Origin: Streptomyces cinnabarinus
GTDB taxonomy: Bacteria; Actinomycetota; Actinomycetes; Streptomycetales; Streptomycetaceae
Length of the DNA stretch: 64,000 nt
Direction of reading: 5' to 3'
Assembly (NCBI RefSeq): GCF_027270315.1
Contig: NZ_CP114413.1
Span: forward strand, 5,394,001 to 5,458,000
The first letter of the stretch is position 1. Each line of letters starts with the position of its first letter. Positions 8,228 through 18,002 of the stretch are shown here, piece after piece. Below the pieces are notes generated by a model that worked only from the letters and a program-made list of their open reading frames with translations, was not told the DNA's origin and did no database searches. Position numbers and translations under genes: made by a program.

Positions 8228-10231
8228 ATGTCGGAGGCGGAGCGGGCGGGGGCATCCCGTCAGGACAACATCGGTCGTCTCCTCGCCGGGCGGTACCGGC
8301 TGGGAGATGTGCTGGGCCGCGGGGGCATGGGCACAGTGTGGCGTGCCGAGGACGAAACCCTCGGCCGTACCGTCGCCGTGAAGGAGCTGCGGTTCCCGTC
8401 GAGCATCGACGAGGACGAGAAGCGCCGACTGATCACGCGGACGCTGCGGGAGGCCAAGGCCATCGCGCGGATCCGCAACAACAGCGCGGTGACCGTCTTC
8501 GACGTGGTCGACGAGGACGACCGGCCCTGGATCGTGATGGAGCTGGTCGAGGGCAAGTCGCTGGCCGAGGTCATCCGGGAGGACGGCCTGCTGGAGCCGA
8601 GGCGTGCGGCGGAGGTCGCGCTCGCGGTGCTCGACGTGCTGCGCTCGGCGCATCGTGAGGGCATCCTGCACCGGGACGTGAAGCCGTCCAACGTGCTGAT
8701 CGCCGAGGACGGCCGGGTCGTGCTCACCGACTTCGGTATCGCCCAGGTCGAGGGCGACCCGTCCATCACCTCCACCGGCATGCTCGTCGGCGCGCCCTCC
8801 TACATCTCCCCGGAGCGGGCCCGCGGGCACAAGCCGGGACCGGCGGCCGACCTGTGGTCGCTCGGCGGTCTGCTGTACGCGTCGGTCGAGGGTGTGCCCC
8901 CGTACGACAAGGGCTCCGCGATCGCGACGCTGACCGCGGTGATGACCGAGCCGCTGGGCGACCCGAAGAACGCCGGGCCGCTGAAGGACGTCATCTACGG
9001 CCTGCTCACCAAGGACCCGGCGAAGCGGCTGGACGACGCCGCCGCGCGGTCGATGCTGAGCGACGTCATCCATGCGCCCGAGCCCAAGGAGACGGAGGAG
9101 CCGGACGCGACGAAGGTCGTGCCGCTGCCCGCGCAGCCGGATGCTCCCTCGGAGGCCGGGGAACGGCTTCGGGGTGCGCTGCGGTCGGTGCGGAAGGCCG
9201 CGGCCGGGGCCGGGGCCGCCGCGGCGGCGAGTGCCCGGGCCAAGTCGGGCGGTTCGGCGTCCGGTGGTGCGGCGTCGGGTGGTTCCGCGGAGGTCGCGGG
9301 CTCGGAGTCCGGTTCGCGTGCGGAGTCCGGTTCCGGTTCGGGTTCGGCGGCTGGTGCTGCTTCGGGTGGGGCCGCCGCGGGTGGCGGGCAGGCCGGTGGG
9401 CGGAGTTCGGGGTGGCCCGTGATGACGCCGCCGGATCTGCCGGATCTGCCGCCTCGGCCGGTGCCCAGGGCGCCGTTGACGGATGTGGTGCCGCGGCGGA
9501 CGTTGGTGATCATCGCCGTGGTCGTGGCGCTGGCCGTGATCGGTGTGGTGCTGGCCTTCGCGTTCAACGGGGACGACACCAAGGACTCGGCCGGCGGTGG
9601 CGGGGCCAAGGCGTCGGCCAAGGCGAGTGCCAGTGCCGACACCAAGGAGGACGAGAGCGGCGGGACGCGTCCGGACGGGCAGGCGACCGCGTCGGGCGAG
9701 GCCGGGGCGGGGCAGACGTCCGGGGCGGAGCCGAGTGGTGGGGCCAGTGCGTCCAGTGGCGGCGGGGCCGGGTCGGACGGTTCGTCCGGTGGTGACAGCG
9801 GTGCGGTGACCACGCATCAGGGGGGCCAGGGGTATTCCATCGGGCTGCCCAAGGGGTGGAAGTACCAGTCGAGCGGGGACGCGGGTGACCGGTTCACCGG
9901 GCCCAACGGGCAGAAGCTGCTGATCGGTTGGACCACCCAGCCGAAGGACGACCCGGTAGCGGACTGGGAGAAACAGGAGGGCGCCATGCTGCGCTCCCAG
10001 TACCAGCGGATTCGCATAGAGGCGGTGAACTACCGGGGCTGGAACACGGCCGACTGGGAGTTCACCTACGTCGAGGGCGGCACGAAGTACCGGAGCATCG
10101 ACCGGGGGGCCGTGGTCGATGACGATCTCGGATATGGGCTGATGTACACGGCGAAAGCCGCCAATTGGGGCAGCGAGCTGCGTAAGGACACATGGCGGAC
10201 GCTGACGAAGTCCTTCGAACCGAAGGCTTGA
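8228..10231 (+). CDS. Transmembrane serine/threonine protein kinase (cluster member 1)
   Basis: 667 residues from the ATG at 8228 (GAGGGG six bases upstream). The kinase domain has the loop GRGGMGTVW, catalytic Lys52 in VAVKE, HRD with Asp150 (HRDVKPSNVL) and DFG with Asp168; the activation segment is SYISPERARG. All catalytic residues are intact. A Gly/Ala/Ser-rich linker (about 335-400) leads to one membrane helix near residues 425-446. A low-complexity Gly/Ser/Ala stretch follows, then a C-terminal extracytoplasmic domain (about residues 540-667) starting GYSIGLPKGWKY. There are no PASTA repeats. It heads six same-strand kinase genes. Streptomyces coelicolor has, as I recall, a comparable kinase cluster linked to spore-wall synthesis. 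Confidence 0.93.
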   Translation: MSEAERAGASRQDNIGRLLAGRYRLGDVLGRGGMGTVWRAEDETLGRTVAVKELRFPSSIDEDEKRRLITRTLREAKAIARIRNNSAVTVFDVVDEDDRPWIVMELVEGKSLAEVIREDGLLEPRRAAEVALAVLDVLRSAHREGILHRDVKPSNVLIAEDGRVVLTDFGIAQVEGDPSITSTGMLVGAPSYISPERARGHKPGPAADLWSLGGLLYASVEGVPPYDKGSAIATLTAVMTEPLGDPKNAGPLKDVIYGLLTKDPAKRLDDAAARSMLSDVIHAPEPKETEEPDATKVVPLPAQPDAPSEAGERLRGALRSVRKAAAGAGAAAAASARAKSGGSASGGAASGGSAEVAGSESGSRAESGSGSGSAAGAASGGAAAGGGQAGGRSSGWPVMTPPDLPDLPPRPVPRAPLTDVVPRRTLVIIAVVVALAVIGVVLAFAFNGDDTKDSAGGGGAKASAKASASADTKEDESGGTRPDGQATASGEAGAGQTSGAEPSGGASASSGGGAGSDGSSGGDSGAVTTHQGGQGYSIGLPKGWKYQSSGDAGDRFTGPNGQKLLIGWTTQPKDDPVADWEKQEGAMLRSQYQRIRIEAVNYRGWNTADWEFTYVEGGTKYRSIDRGAVVDDDLGYGLMYTAKAANWGSELRKDTWRTLTKSFEPKA

Positions 10232-10406
10232 TCCGTCACGTTGGGTGAGTGGTCACGGTTTGGGGGAAGAGATCTGGCATCCCCTCTTGGAGGGTTGCCT
10301 CCGGCACGTATCGTGAGTGCTTGCGGACCGTACGCATCCAGGAATGCGGCCACAACCGCACGCGAGGCGAACGGAATTGACCAACCGGGCGGCCGGGGGA
10401 GGCAGC

Positions 10407-13175
10407 GTGGACGACTATGCGGGTCGGGTGCTCGCCGACCGCTACCGCCTGCCGTTGCCCCCGTCCGACGAGTACGAACTCACCGAGACGCGCGCCTTCG
10501 ACACCTACAGCGGGCAGGAAGTCCTGGTCAGGCAGGTGCCGTTGCCGGAGGTCGTCGAGGCCGAGGTGCTCGACGCGGAGGGGTTGCCGGACGGGTTCAC
10601 CGCGCGTGAGCGGGGTGCGGGGCGCCGGCCCTCGGCGCGGGGGAGTACGCGGCGGCCCACGGAGCCCGCGGTGCGGCGGGCTGTGGAGGCGGCTCAGGCG
10701 GCCGCGCGGATACCGGACCATCCCCGGCTCGACCAGGTCTTCGACGTGTTCGCCGAGGGCGGTTCGCTCTGGATCGTCAGTGAGCTGGTGTCGGCGCGAC
10801 CGCTGGCCGCGCTGCTCGCGGAGAGGCCGCTGACGCCGTATCGGGCCGCCGAGGTCGCCGCCGACGTGCTGACGGCGCTGCGGGTGCTGCACGCGCACGG
10901 CTGGGTGCACCGGAACATCACCGCGCGGACCGTGCTCGTGTGCGACGACGGCCGGGTGATGCTGACCGGGCTCGCCGTGGGGGCGGCGGAAGAGGCGCTG
11001 TGCGGGTACGACCCGGTACCGCCGGAGGACGGTGGCGGCGGGGCGGGCCACGGCGGCCCCGGAGCCGCGCCGGGTGGCATCGGGGGCACCGGCGCCGCCG
11101 TCTCCGTCGAGGTGGATCCGGAGGGTGCCCGGCGGGCCGCGATCGAGGCTCGGGCGGCGGGTGGGCTGCCGCCGGCCGGTGGAGCGGACGCGGGCGGCCG
11201 TACGAGCGTCGGCGGCGGGGGCGCTGGAGTACCGGCGCGCCGGGCCGTGGAGAGCGGTGGGGACATCCGGGCGGCACGGGCCGGGGCGATCGCCGCGTAC
11301 CGGGCGGGGGCCAGGGCCGCGGCCCGGGTCCAGGAGGCCCAGCAGAACGGCCGAGCCGCCCTCCCGGGCGCCCGCCCGGCCCCCGACACGAACGGCACGA
11401 CCCCGCCTCCCCACGGCGCCGCACAGCCGCCGTATCCCTCGGGGAGCGGTGCCGAGCAGCCGCCGTACTCCTCGGCGAACGGTGCCGTGCAGCCGCCGTA
11501 CCCCTCCGCCAACGGCGGCGCCCAGCAGCATCCGGCCGCTCCGGCCGCCGGACCGCCCGGGCAGATCGCCGACCCCTACGGCGTCCGCGCCGCCTCCTGG
11601 CACGGCGCCGCGCCCCGCACCGGCCCCGCACTGCCGGAGGGCGACACCCGGCACCCCGGCGGCCCCGGCCGCACCGCCCTGCCCCCGGCCGTCCCGGGCG
11701 CACAGCCGACCGCACCTGCGGGACCGCGCGGCACGGGCGCCCCTGTCCCGGGCCAGATCCGACCCGCCGGCTTCACCGCCCCACACCTCGGCACGCCCGT
11801 CCCCGCCACAGGCACGCCCGCCCCCGGCACGCCCGTCCCGGCCACCGGCGCCCCAGTCCCCGCCACCGCCGCCCCCACCCCCAGCCGCTGGGACGACCTG
11901 GCCGCCACCGCCCCCCTCCCCCGCGGCCCCGGCACCGCCCTCGCCGCCGAGCGGGCCAGGCAGGCCCGGATGGCTGTGGTGGGACCCGTCACCGAGCGGT
12001 GGGCGCCGGAGCAGGCCGGACCCGTGCATGAGAACTGGCAGTTGGCGGCGCCCATCGGACCGGCCACCGACCTGTGGGCGCTCGGGGCGTTGTTGTTCCG
12101 GGCGGTGCAGGGGCACGCGCCGTATCCGGAGGAGTCGACCGCCGAGCTGGTGCAGATGGTGTGCGCCGAGCCGCCCGCGTTCGCGGAGGAGTGCGGGCCG
12201 CTCAGGCCGGTGGTGGAGTCGTTGCTGCGGCAGGACCCGACCGAGCGGCTGGACTTCGAGGAGTTGCGCGGCTGGCTGCGTTCGCTGGTGCGGTCCGCGC
12301 CCGAACCGGAGGCCGGGGCACATGTCGTGGCCGCGCCGCCGGTCGACGTCAGCCGGCTGCCGGTGGTGCGCCGCCGCGGTGAGCTGGTGCGCAAGAGGCG
12401 CGCCGGGCTGCCCGCGCATCACGGGCGGCACAAGCGGGCGCGTGAGGAGGCCCGTTCGCCGCGCAGCCTCGGCCGTACCCTGCTCGTGCTGATCCTGCTG
12501 CTGATGGCGGGGGCCGTCGCGTACGCCATGCTCTTCATGCCGAAGGCCGGCACCGATGCCGGTGGCGGCGACGACACCGACCGGACCGGCGCCACCGGGC
12601 AGGTCAGCCAGGCGCCGGAGGCCAGCAGCGAGCCGCGGCCCGACCAGACCTCGCCCGGAGGGGACAAGAGCCCCGCGGAGTCGTCCGGTTCGACGGAGTC
12701 GCAGACCACCGATCCCGACGTCGCCGACGGTTTCGAGCTGCGCACGGACGACGAGGGCTTCCGGGTCGCCGTCGCCAACGGCTGGAACCGCAGCGGGAAG
12801 AACGGCCGCGGCCAGGTCGTCTACGCCCACGGCGACTTCGAACTCATCGTCGTACCGGGCCGGGACACCACGGCCGAGTACGGCGACGACCCCATGGCCT
12901 ACCAGCGCGAGGACCAGCCCGAGCTCCAGCCGTACCGCGACTCCAGCTGGGCCACCTCCACGGGCCTGAAGACCATCGAGGTGGGCGGACGGACCATGGC
13001 GGAGGGCCAGTTCACCTGGACCGACGACGCGGGGCGGGAGCGGTTCGTGCGCAATCTCGCGATCCTGATCGGGGACCGGTACCACGTGGTGCAGGTGCGC
13101 GGTCCGGAGGCGGAGCGGGACGAGGTGACGCGACTGTTCGAGCAGGCGTCGGCCACCTATCAGGTGACCGGCTGA
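10407..13175 (+). CDS. Transmembrane pseudokinase with a long Pro/Ala-rich insert (cluster member 2)
   Basis: 922 residues from GTG 10407 (GGGGGAGG four bases upstream). The N-lobe aligns with neighbouring kinases, but the Gly-rich loop is absent (RYRLPLPPSDEYEL). The VAIK Lys is Arg42 (VLVRQV), HRD is HRN with Asn170 (WVHRNITART), and DFG is GLA at 188-190 (LTGLAVGA). Phosphotransfer is therefore not expected. A Pro/Ala/Gly-rich insert of roughly 300 residues (about 210-520), with repeats such as AQPPYPS, splits the domain. The C-lobe resumes at TERWAPEQ and PATDLWALGALLFRAVQG. One membrane helix (TLLVLILLLMAGAVAYAMLF) and an extracytoplasmic domain (GFRVAVANGWNR onward) follow. It probably acts as a scaffold or allosteric partner of the active kinases. 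Confidence 0.9.
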   Translation: MDDYAGRVLADRYRLPLPPSDEYELTETRAFDTYSGQEVLVRQVPLPEVVEAEVLDAEGLPDGFTARERGAGRRPSARGSTRRPTEPAVRRAVEAAQAAARIPDHPRLDQVFDVFAEGGSLWIVSELVSARPLAALLAERPLTPYRAAEVAADVLTALRVLHAHGWVHRNITARTVLVCDDGRVMLTGLAVGAAEEALCGYDPVPPEDGGGGAGHGGPGAAPGGIGGTGAAVSVEVDPEGARRAAIEARAAGGLPPAGGADAGGRTSVGGGGAGVPARRAVESGGDIRAARAGAIAAYRAGARAAARVQEAQQNGRAALPGARPAPDTNGTTPPPHGAAQPPYPSGSGAEQPPYSSANGAVQPPYPSANGGAQQHPAAPAAGPPGQIADPYGVRAASWHGAAPRTGPALPEGDTRHPGGPGRTALPPAVPGAQPTAPAGPRGTGAPVPGQIRPAGFTAPHLGTPVPATGTPAPGTPVPATGAPVPATAAPTPSRWDDLAATAPLPRGPGTALAAERARQARMAVVGPVTERWAPEQAGPVHENWQLAAPIGPATDLWALGALLFRAVQGHAPYPEESTAELVQMVCAEPPAFAEECGPLRPVVESLLRQDPTERLDFEELRGWLRSLVRSAPEPEAGAHVVAAPPVDVSRLPVVRRRGELVRKRRAGLPAHHGRHKRAREEARSPRSLGRTLLVLILLLMAGAVAYAMLFMPKAGTDAGGGDDTDRTGATGQVSQAPEASSEPRPDQTSPGGDKSPAESSGSTESQTTDPDVADGFELRTDDEGFRVAVANGWNRSGKNGRGQVVYAHGDFELIVVPGRDTTAEYGDDPMAYQREDQPELQPYRDSSWATSTGLKTIEVGGRTMAEGQFTWTDDAGRERFVRNLAILIGDRYHVVQVRGPEAERDEVTRLFEQASATYQVTG

Positions 13176-13329
13176 CCGGTATCCCCGACTGTGGGTGACG
13201 GGGCCCGGATGGTTGCGCTCCGGGGTCGGAAGCGACAACCGTCACAGTGCTGTCTCTGTGCCACCCCGCAGGTTCCCTGGGAGTGCCCCGGTCCTTAATC
13301 TGACCCTGTCAAGAGCATTGCGGGGCAAC

Positions 13330-15000
13330 GTGAATCAGATGCAGGGCCAGCTCCTCGCGGGGCGCTACCGGCTAGCCGACGCCATCGGCAGCGGCGGCAT
13401 GGGCCGGGTGTGGCGTGCGCACGATGAGGTGCTGCACCGAGCCGTCGCGATCAAGGAGTTGACCGCCGCGCACTTCGTCTCCGACAGCGACCAGGAGCGA
13501 TTGCTCGCCCGCACCCGCGCCGAGGCGCGCGCGGCCGCGCGGATCAACCACTCCGCCGTCGTCACCGTGCACGACGTGCTCGATCACGACGCCCGGCCGT
13601 GGATCGTGATGGAGCTGGTCGAGGGCCACTCGCTGGCCGACGCGGTCAAGGAGCGCGGCCGGGTCGAGCCGCGCGAGGCCGCCCGGATCGGCCTGTGGGT
13701 GCTGCGGGCCCTGCGCGCCGCGCACTTGGCCGGGGTGCTGCACCGTGACGTCAAGCCCGGCAACGTCCTCCTCGGCGACGACGGCCGGGTCCTGCTCACC
13801 GACTTCGGCATCGCGCAGATCGAGGGCGATACGACGATCACCCGGACCGGAGAGGTCGTCGGCTCCGTCGACTACCTCGCCCCCGAGCGGATCCGCGGCC
13901 ATGACCCGGGCCCCGCGTCCGACCTCTGGGCGCTCGGTGCCACCCTGTACACGGCGGTGGAGGGCAGATCGCCGTTCCGCCGTACCTCCCCGCTCTCCAC
14001 CATGCAGGCGGTCGTCGAGGAGGAGCCGGGCCACCCCGCGTACGCCGGTCCGCTCGGCCCGGTCATCGCCGCGCTGCTGCACAAGGACCCCGCGGTACGC
14101 CCCGACGCGGCCGCGGCCGAGCTGATGCTCGCCGAGGCGGCGGAGGGACGGCGGCCGCAGGCGGCGCAGATGTACGTGCCGACGCAGCACGCGCATCCGA
14201 CGGCCGGGCCCGAACCCCGTACGTCCCCGGAGACGGCACCGGCCACGCCGCACACGCCGTACCACCCGCATGCGCCGTACAACTCCGCTACGCCGCAGTC
14301 GCCTTACACCGCCCCCGTGGCCGCTCCGTCCAAGCGCCGCCGTATGCGCACGCTCGCGCTCGTCGTGGTGCTGGCCGCGCTGGTCGGCGGCGGTACGGTC
14401 GTCGCGCTGCAGAAGTGGGACCAGGGGCGGCAGACGAACCAGACGTCCCCGGACCGGACGTCCCCGAGCCCGACGCCCACGCCGACGCCCTCGCCCGAGA
14501 ACAGCCCGAGCGGGACCCCCCGCGGCAATGTCCCCGCCGGCTGGGTCTCCGTCGAGGACCCCCTGGGTTTCAGCCTCTTCCTGCCCGCGGGCTGGGAGCG
14601 GAGCAACTACCAGAAGTCGGGCACGATCCAGCAGGTCGACTACTCGCCCGACGGCGGTAAGAACCTCGTGCGGTTCGCCATGGACACCGCGCCCGACTAC
14701 AACGACCCCTACGACCACCAGGTCGGCCTGGACGCGCAGCTGGAGCAGCGGCTGGTCGACTACACGACGGTGAGCCTGGAGCGCGAGCTCTATCGCGACC
14801 GTCCGGCCTCGCGTCTGGAGTACACCTGGACCCAGCTCGCGAAGGACTCGCCGTTCGCGGGTCCGTTCCGGGCCGTGGACGAGATGTACCTCGCCGACAG
14901 CGGCGTCGAGTACGCGATCTACGCGAGCGCTCCCGTCGACGAATGGGCCGACGCCGAGAAGCGGTTCGAGACGGTGCTGCAGAGCTGGCGCGAGGGCTGA
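13330..15000 (+). CDS. Transmembrane serine/threonine protein kinase (cluster member 3)
   Basis: 556 residues from the GTG at 13330; an ATG at 13339 (MQGQLLAGRYRL) is an alternative and no strong ribosome site decides. Kinase motifs are complete: GSGGMGRVW, Lys42 (VAIKE), Asp140 (HRDVKPGNVL), Asp158 (DFGIA) and VDYLAPERIRG. After a Tyr/Pro/His-rich juxtamembrane stretch (about 275-335) comes one membrane helix at about 340-359, then a Thr/Pro/Ser linker. The C-terminal domain of about 150 residues begins SVEDPLGFSLFLPAGWER and resembles those of members 1 and 2 (hydrophobic strand, LP.GW, later strands with F.W and YAIYAS). It is probably co-transcribed with the neighbouring kinases. Confidence 0.93.
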   Translation: MNQMQGQLLAGRYRLADAIGSGGMGRVWRAHDEVLHRAVAIKELTAAHFVSDSDQERLLARTRAEARAAARINHSAVVTVHDVLDHDARPWIVMELVEGHSLADAVKERGRVEPREAARIGLWVLRALRAAHLAGVLHRDVKPGNVLLGDDGRVLLTDFGIAQIEGDTTITRTGEVVGSVDYLAPERIRGHDPGPASDLWALGATLYTAVEGRSPFRRTSPLSTMQAVVEEEPGHPAYAGPLGPVIAALLHKDPAVRPDAAAAELMLAEAAEGRRPQAAQMYVPTQHAHPTAGPEPRTSPETAPATPHTPYHPHAPYNSATPQSPYTAPVAAPSKRRRMRTLALVVVLAALVGGGTVVALQKWDQGRQTNQTSPDRTSPSPTPTPTPSPENSPSGTPRGNVPAGWVSVEDPLGFSLFLPAGWERSNYQKSGTIQQVDYSPDGGKNLVRFAMDTAPDYNDPYDHQVGLDAQLEQRLVDYTTVSLERELYRDRPASRLEYTWTQLAKDSPFAGPFRAVDEMYLADSGVEYAIYASAPVDEWADAEKRFETVLQSWREG

Positions 15001-15069
15001 TTCCGGTCCCGGTCGGTTCACCAGGACAGTTGGCCGGTCAGCGCCGCGGGGGAGGGCCGCCCGCGGGGC

Positions 15070-16209
15070 ATGATGGGGCGTATGGCGACCCATGGGGATC
15101 AGGGGGACGGCAACTTCCGGGTCATCGCGGGGCGTTACCGGCTGGAGGACCGGATCGGGCGCGGCGGGATGGGCGTGGTGTGGCGGGCCACCGATCAACT
15201 GCTCGGGCGGCGGGTGGCGGTCAAGGAGTTCCCGTTCGACGACTCCGACTCCGGTTCTTTGTCCCCAGCGGACCTGCGGCGCCGCCGTGAGCGCACGCTG
15301 CGCGAGGCGCGGGCGGTCGCGCGGCTGCGCCATCCGCACATCATCGTCGTGCACGACGTCGTGGAGCATGCCGAACGGCCGTACATCGTCATGGAGTTGA
15401 TCGAGGGCGGTTCCCTCGCCGACCGGATCTCCGCCTACGGCCCGGTCGACGCCGCCGAGGCCGCGCGGATCGGCGCCGATCTGCTGAGCGCGCTGCGCAC
15501 CGCGCACGCGGCCGGGGTGCTGCACCGTGACATCAAGCCCGCGAACGTCCTCATCGACAGCGGGACCGGCCGGGTCGTGCTCACCGACTTCGGGATCGCC
15601 CAGCTCGCGGGCGCCAGCACCCTCACCGAGACCGGCACCTTCGTCGGCTCGCCCGAGTACACCGCGCCCGAGCGGATGTCCGGCGCCGGTACCGGTCCCG
15701 CCTCCGACCTGTGGTCGGTGGGCGCGCTGCTGTGCACGGCGGTCAGCGGTGAATCGCCGTTCCGGCGGGACTCGCTGGGCGGGATCCTGCACGCGGTCGT
15801 CTTCGACGAGATACGGCCGCCCCCGCAGGCCACGCTCCTGCTGCCGGTCGTCCGGGGCCTGTTGGAGCGGGATCCCCATCGGCGGCTCGACGCGGACCGG
15901 GCGGAGTGGCTGTTGCGGGACTTCCTGGCCACCGGGCGCCCGCCGGGCCCGGCGCCGTTGCCGTCGGTGTGGCGGTCGCCCAGGGGGCTGCTGGTGAGCG
16001 GGGTGCTGGTCGCCGCGGTGGCGGTGGCCGGGGTGTCGGCGGTGGCGCTGCTGGTGAACGGGGAGGGCGACGGAAACGTTCCGCCACCCTCCCCGTCGAG
16101 TTCGAGTTCGGCTTCGGCTTCGGCTTCGACGAGTTCGAGTACGTCGGCTTCTCCCACGGGCACCGCATCACCGTCGCTGTCCGTCCGCACGCCCATAAAT
16201 GGGAGATAA
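15070..16209 (+). CDS. Transmembrane serine/threonine protein kinase, short form (cluster member 4)
   Basis: 379 residues. ATGs at 15070, 15073 and 15082 are all possible starts, each with only a weak GGGG run upstream; 15070 is chosen. Kinase motifs are intact: GRGGMGVVW, Lys52 (VAVKE), Asp154 (HRDIKPANVL), Asp173 (DFGIA) and PEYTAPERMSG. One membrane helix (LLVSGVLVAAVAVAGVSAVALL) follows the kinase domain. The outside part is only about 40 residues of Ser/Ala/Thr tail. It is the only member of the cluster without the conserved extracytoplasmic domain. It may depend on the other kinases for signal input, or sense through its membrane segment. Confidence 0.92.
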   Translation: MMGRMATHGDQGDGNFRVIAGRYRLEDRIGRGGMGVVWRATDQLLGRRVAVKEFPFDDSDSGSLSPADLRRRRERTLREARAVARLRHPHIIVVHDVVEHAERPYIVMELIEGGSLADRISAYGPVDAAEAARIGADLLSALRTAHAAGVLHRDIKPANVLIDSGTGRVVLTDFGIAQLAGASTLTETGTFVGSPEYTAPERMSGAGTGPASDLWSVGALLCTAVSGESPFRRDSLGGILHAVVFDEIRPPPQATLLLPVVRGLLERDPHRRLDADRAEWLLRDFLATGRPPGPAPLPSVWRSPRGLLVSGVLVAAVAVAGVSAVALLVNGEGDGNVPPPSPSSSSSASASASTSSSTSASPTGTASPSLSVRTPINGR

Positions 16210-16290
16210 GCCGCGCCACGGGTCACGGGTCTGTGACCGGACGCTGTTCGAAGTGGATTGCGGGCCCCCTGGCGCGATATGGATGGACAC

Positions 16291-17964
16291 ATGAGCAACA
16301 ACGGGGGAGCCCCTTACGGCTCGGACGAGCCGACGTCTTTCGGCCTGCAACCGCCGAGACCGCCCGCCGGCGTTCCGCACCCGGAGAGTGTCCCGCACCC
16401 GGGCAACCCGTACGCGGCGCCCACCCAGGTCGTTCCGCCGCAGCAGCAGCCCGCGGCCCAGGACCCGGGCGCCGGGCGGCTGATCGCGGGTCGCTACCGC
16501 CTGCTGAGCAAGCTCGGGCACGGTGGCATGGGCACGGTGTGGCGGGCCAAGGACGAGACCGTGGACCGCGAGGTGGCCGTCAAGGAGCCCCGCATCCCGG
16601 ACCACCTTCCCGAACGCGAACGCGCCAACGCCTTCGAACGGATGCGCCGCGAGGCCCGCGCCGCCGCCCGCCTGGACCACCCGTCCGTCGTGAACGTGCA
16701 CGATGTCGCGGTCGTGGACGGCCAGCCCTGGATCGTGATGGAGCTGGTGCAGGGCCGCTCGCTGGGCGCCGTCCTCCAGGAGGGCACCCTCGGCGCCCGT
16801 GAGGCGGCCCGCGTCGGCCTTGAAGTGCTCGGCGCGCTGGAGGCCGCGCACGCCGCGGGCATCCTGCACCGGGACGTGAAACCGGACAACGTACTGCTCG
16901 GACGGCACGACCGGGTCGTGCTCACCGACTTCGGCATCGCCCAGATCGAGGGCGAGACCAACCTGACCGACACCGGCGGCTTCGTCGGCTCGCCCGAGTA
17001 CATCGCGCCCGAGCGGGTGCTGGGCCAGCGCCCCGGCCCGGCCTCCGACCTCTGGTCCCTCGGTGTGGTGCTGTACGCGGCGACGGAGGGCGTCTCGCCG
17101 TTCCGCCGCAGCAACACCCCGGCCACGCTCCAGTCCGTCCTCAACGCCACCCCGGCCGCGCCCGCCTCCGCGCAGGGCCCGCTCGCCGAGGTCATCACCG
17201 GACTGCTCCAGAAGGACCCGGCCCACCGTCCGAACGCCGCGCAGACGCGCGCGCTGCTGGACCGTGCCGTCAACCCGCCGGTGCAGGCGCCCGCGCCCAC
17301 GCAGGTGGTACAGCTCGGGACGGCGTCCGACGGCGGCGGGGTGCGCCTCAGCCGCAAGGCGCTCTTCGGGATCGCCGCGGCGTTCGTCGCCGTGGTCGTG
17401 GCGGCGGCGGGCGTGGTGGTCGCCGACCCGTTCGGGGAGTCGGAGAAGCCGGACCCCTGGGCGCAGCGACCCCACGCGAAACTCGGCGTGACCCTGAACG
17501 TGCCCGAGGACTACAAGGTGGGCAAGCCGGACGCGGATGAGACCGACAAGAACTGGGTCAGCTACTCCGACCTCAGCGGCGCCATCTGGGTCGGCGTGAA
17601 CGTGGCCCGGAAGAAGGACGACACCTCGGGCAACATCAAGGGCTCGGCCGCGGCCCAGATGTACGCCGACAACGAGGGGTTCAAGAGCACCGGCGAATAC
17701 GACCTCGGCATGCCCGAGAACCCCGATACCAAGCCGGAGCAGACCCAGTACAAGGGCAAGAAGTCGGCCGAGAACACGGTCACCTACGTCACCAACGACA
17801 CCCAGAACCCGCGCCCACGCGAAGTGAAGCTCTTCTACTACCGGACGTCCGATGGCGACATGTACAAGGTGACGATCGCCTACCCGGGCAAGGGCGACTT
17901 CACCGAGCGGGGCCGAGAGGTGGCCAAGGGCGTGATCGACGGCCTGGAGATCAAGACCCTCTGA
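16291..17964 (+). CDS. Transmembrane serine/threonine protein kinase (cluster member 5)
   Basis: 557 residues from ATG 16291 (GGATGG five bases upstream; ATG 16279 is an in-frame alternative). A Pro/Gln-rich extension of about 65 residues precedes the kinase domain: GHGGMGTVW, Lys98 (VAVKEPR), Asp195 (HRDVKPDNVL), Asp213 (DFGIA) and SPEYIAPERV. One membrane helix (ALFGIAAAFVAVVVAAAGVV) lies near residue 355. The extracytoplasmic domain starts LGVTLNVPEDYKVG and contains many Lys/Asp residues. The kinase core and linker are closest to member 6 (VAVKEPR and HDRVVLTDFGIA shared), suggesting tandem duplication. Confidence 0.93.
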   Translation: MSNNGGAPYGSDEPTSFGLQPPRPPAGVPHPESVPHPGNPYAAPTQVVPPQQQPAAQDPGAGRLIAGRYRLLSKLGHGGMGTVWRAKDETVDREVAVKEPRIPDHLPERERANAFERMRREARAAARLDHPSVVNVHDVAVVDGQPWIVMELVQGRSLGAVLQEGTLGAREAARVGLEVLGALEAAHAAGILHRDVKPDNVLLGRHDRVVLTDFGIAQIEGETNLTDTGGFVGSPEYIAPERVLGQRPGPASDLWSLGVVLYAATEGVSPFRRSNTPATLQSVLNATPAAPASAQGPLAEVITGLLQKDPAHRPNAAQTRALLDRAVNPPVQAPAPTQVVQLGTASDGGGVRLSRKALFGIAAAFVAVVVAAAGVVVADPFGESEKPDPWAQRPHAKLGVTLNVPEDYKVGKPDADETDKNWVSYSDLSGAIWVGVNVARKKDDTSGNIKGSAAAQMYADNEGFKSTGEYDLGMPENPDTKPEQTQYKGKKSAENTVTYVTNDTQNPRPREVKLFYYRTSDGDMYKVTIAYPGKGDFTERGREVAKGVIDGLEIKTL

Positions 17965-18002
17965 ACTGGCGAAGCCCCCGCCGCGCAAGGTAGGCATGGG
18001 GC

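Noticed and set aside
10236..13238. 1000-codon antisense frame across the pseudokinase gene
   Set aside because: The plus-strand gene has recognisable kinase-fold, membrane and outer-domain sequence; the antisense product is low-complexity Gly/Arg/Pro, as expected from codon bias.
13372..15879. 835-codon antisense frame across kinases 3 and 4
   Set aside because: Covers two clear kinase genes and the gap between them; composition is typical of a shadow frame.
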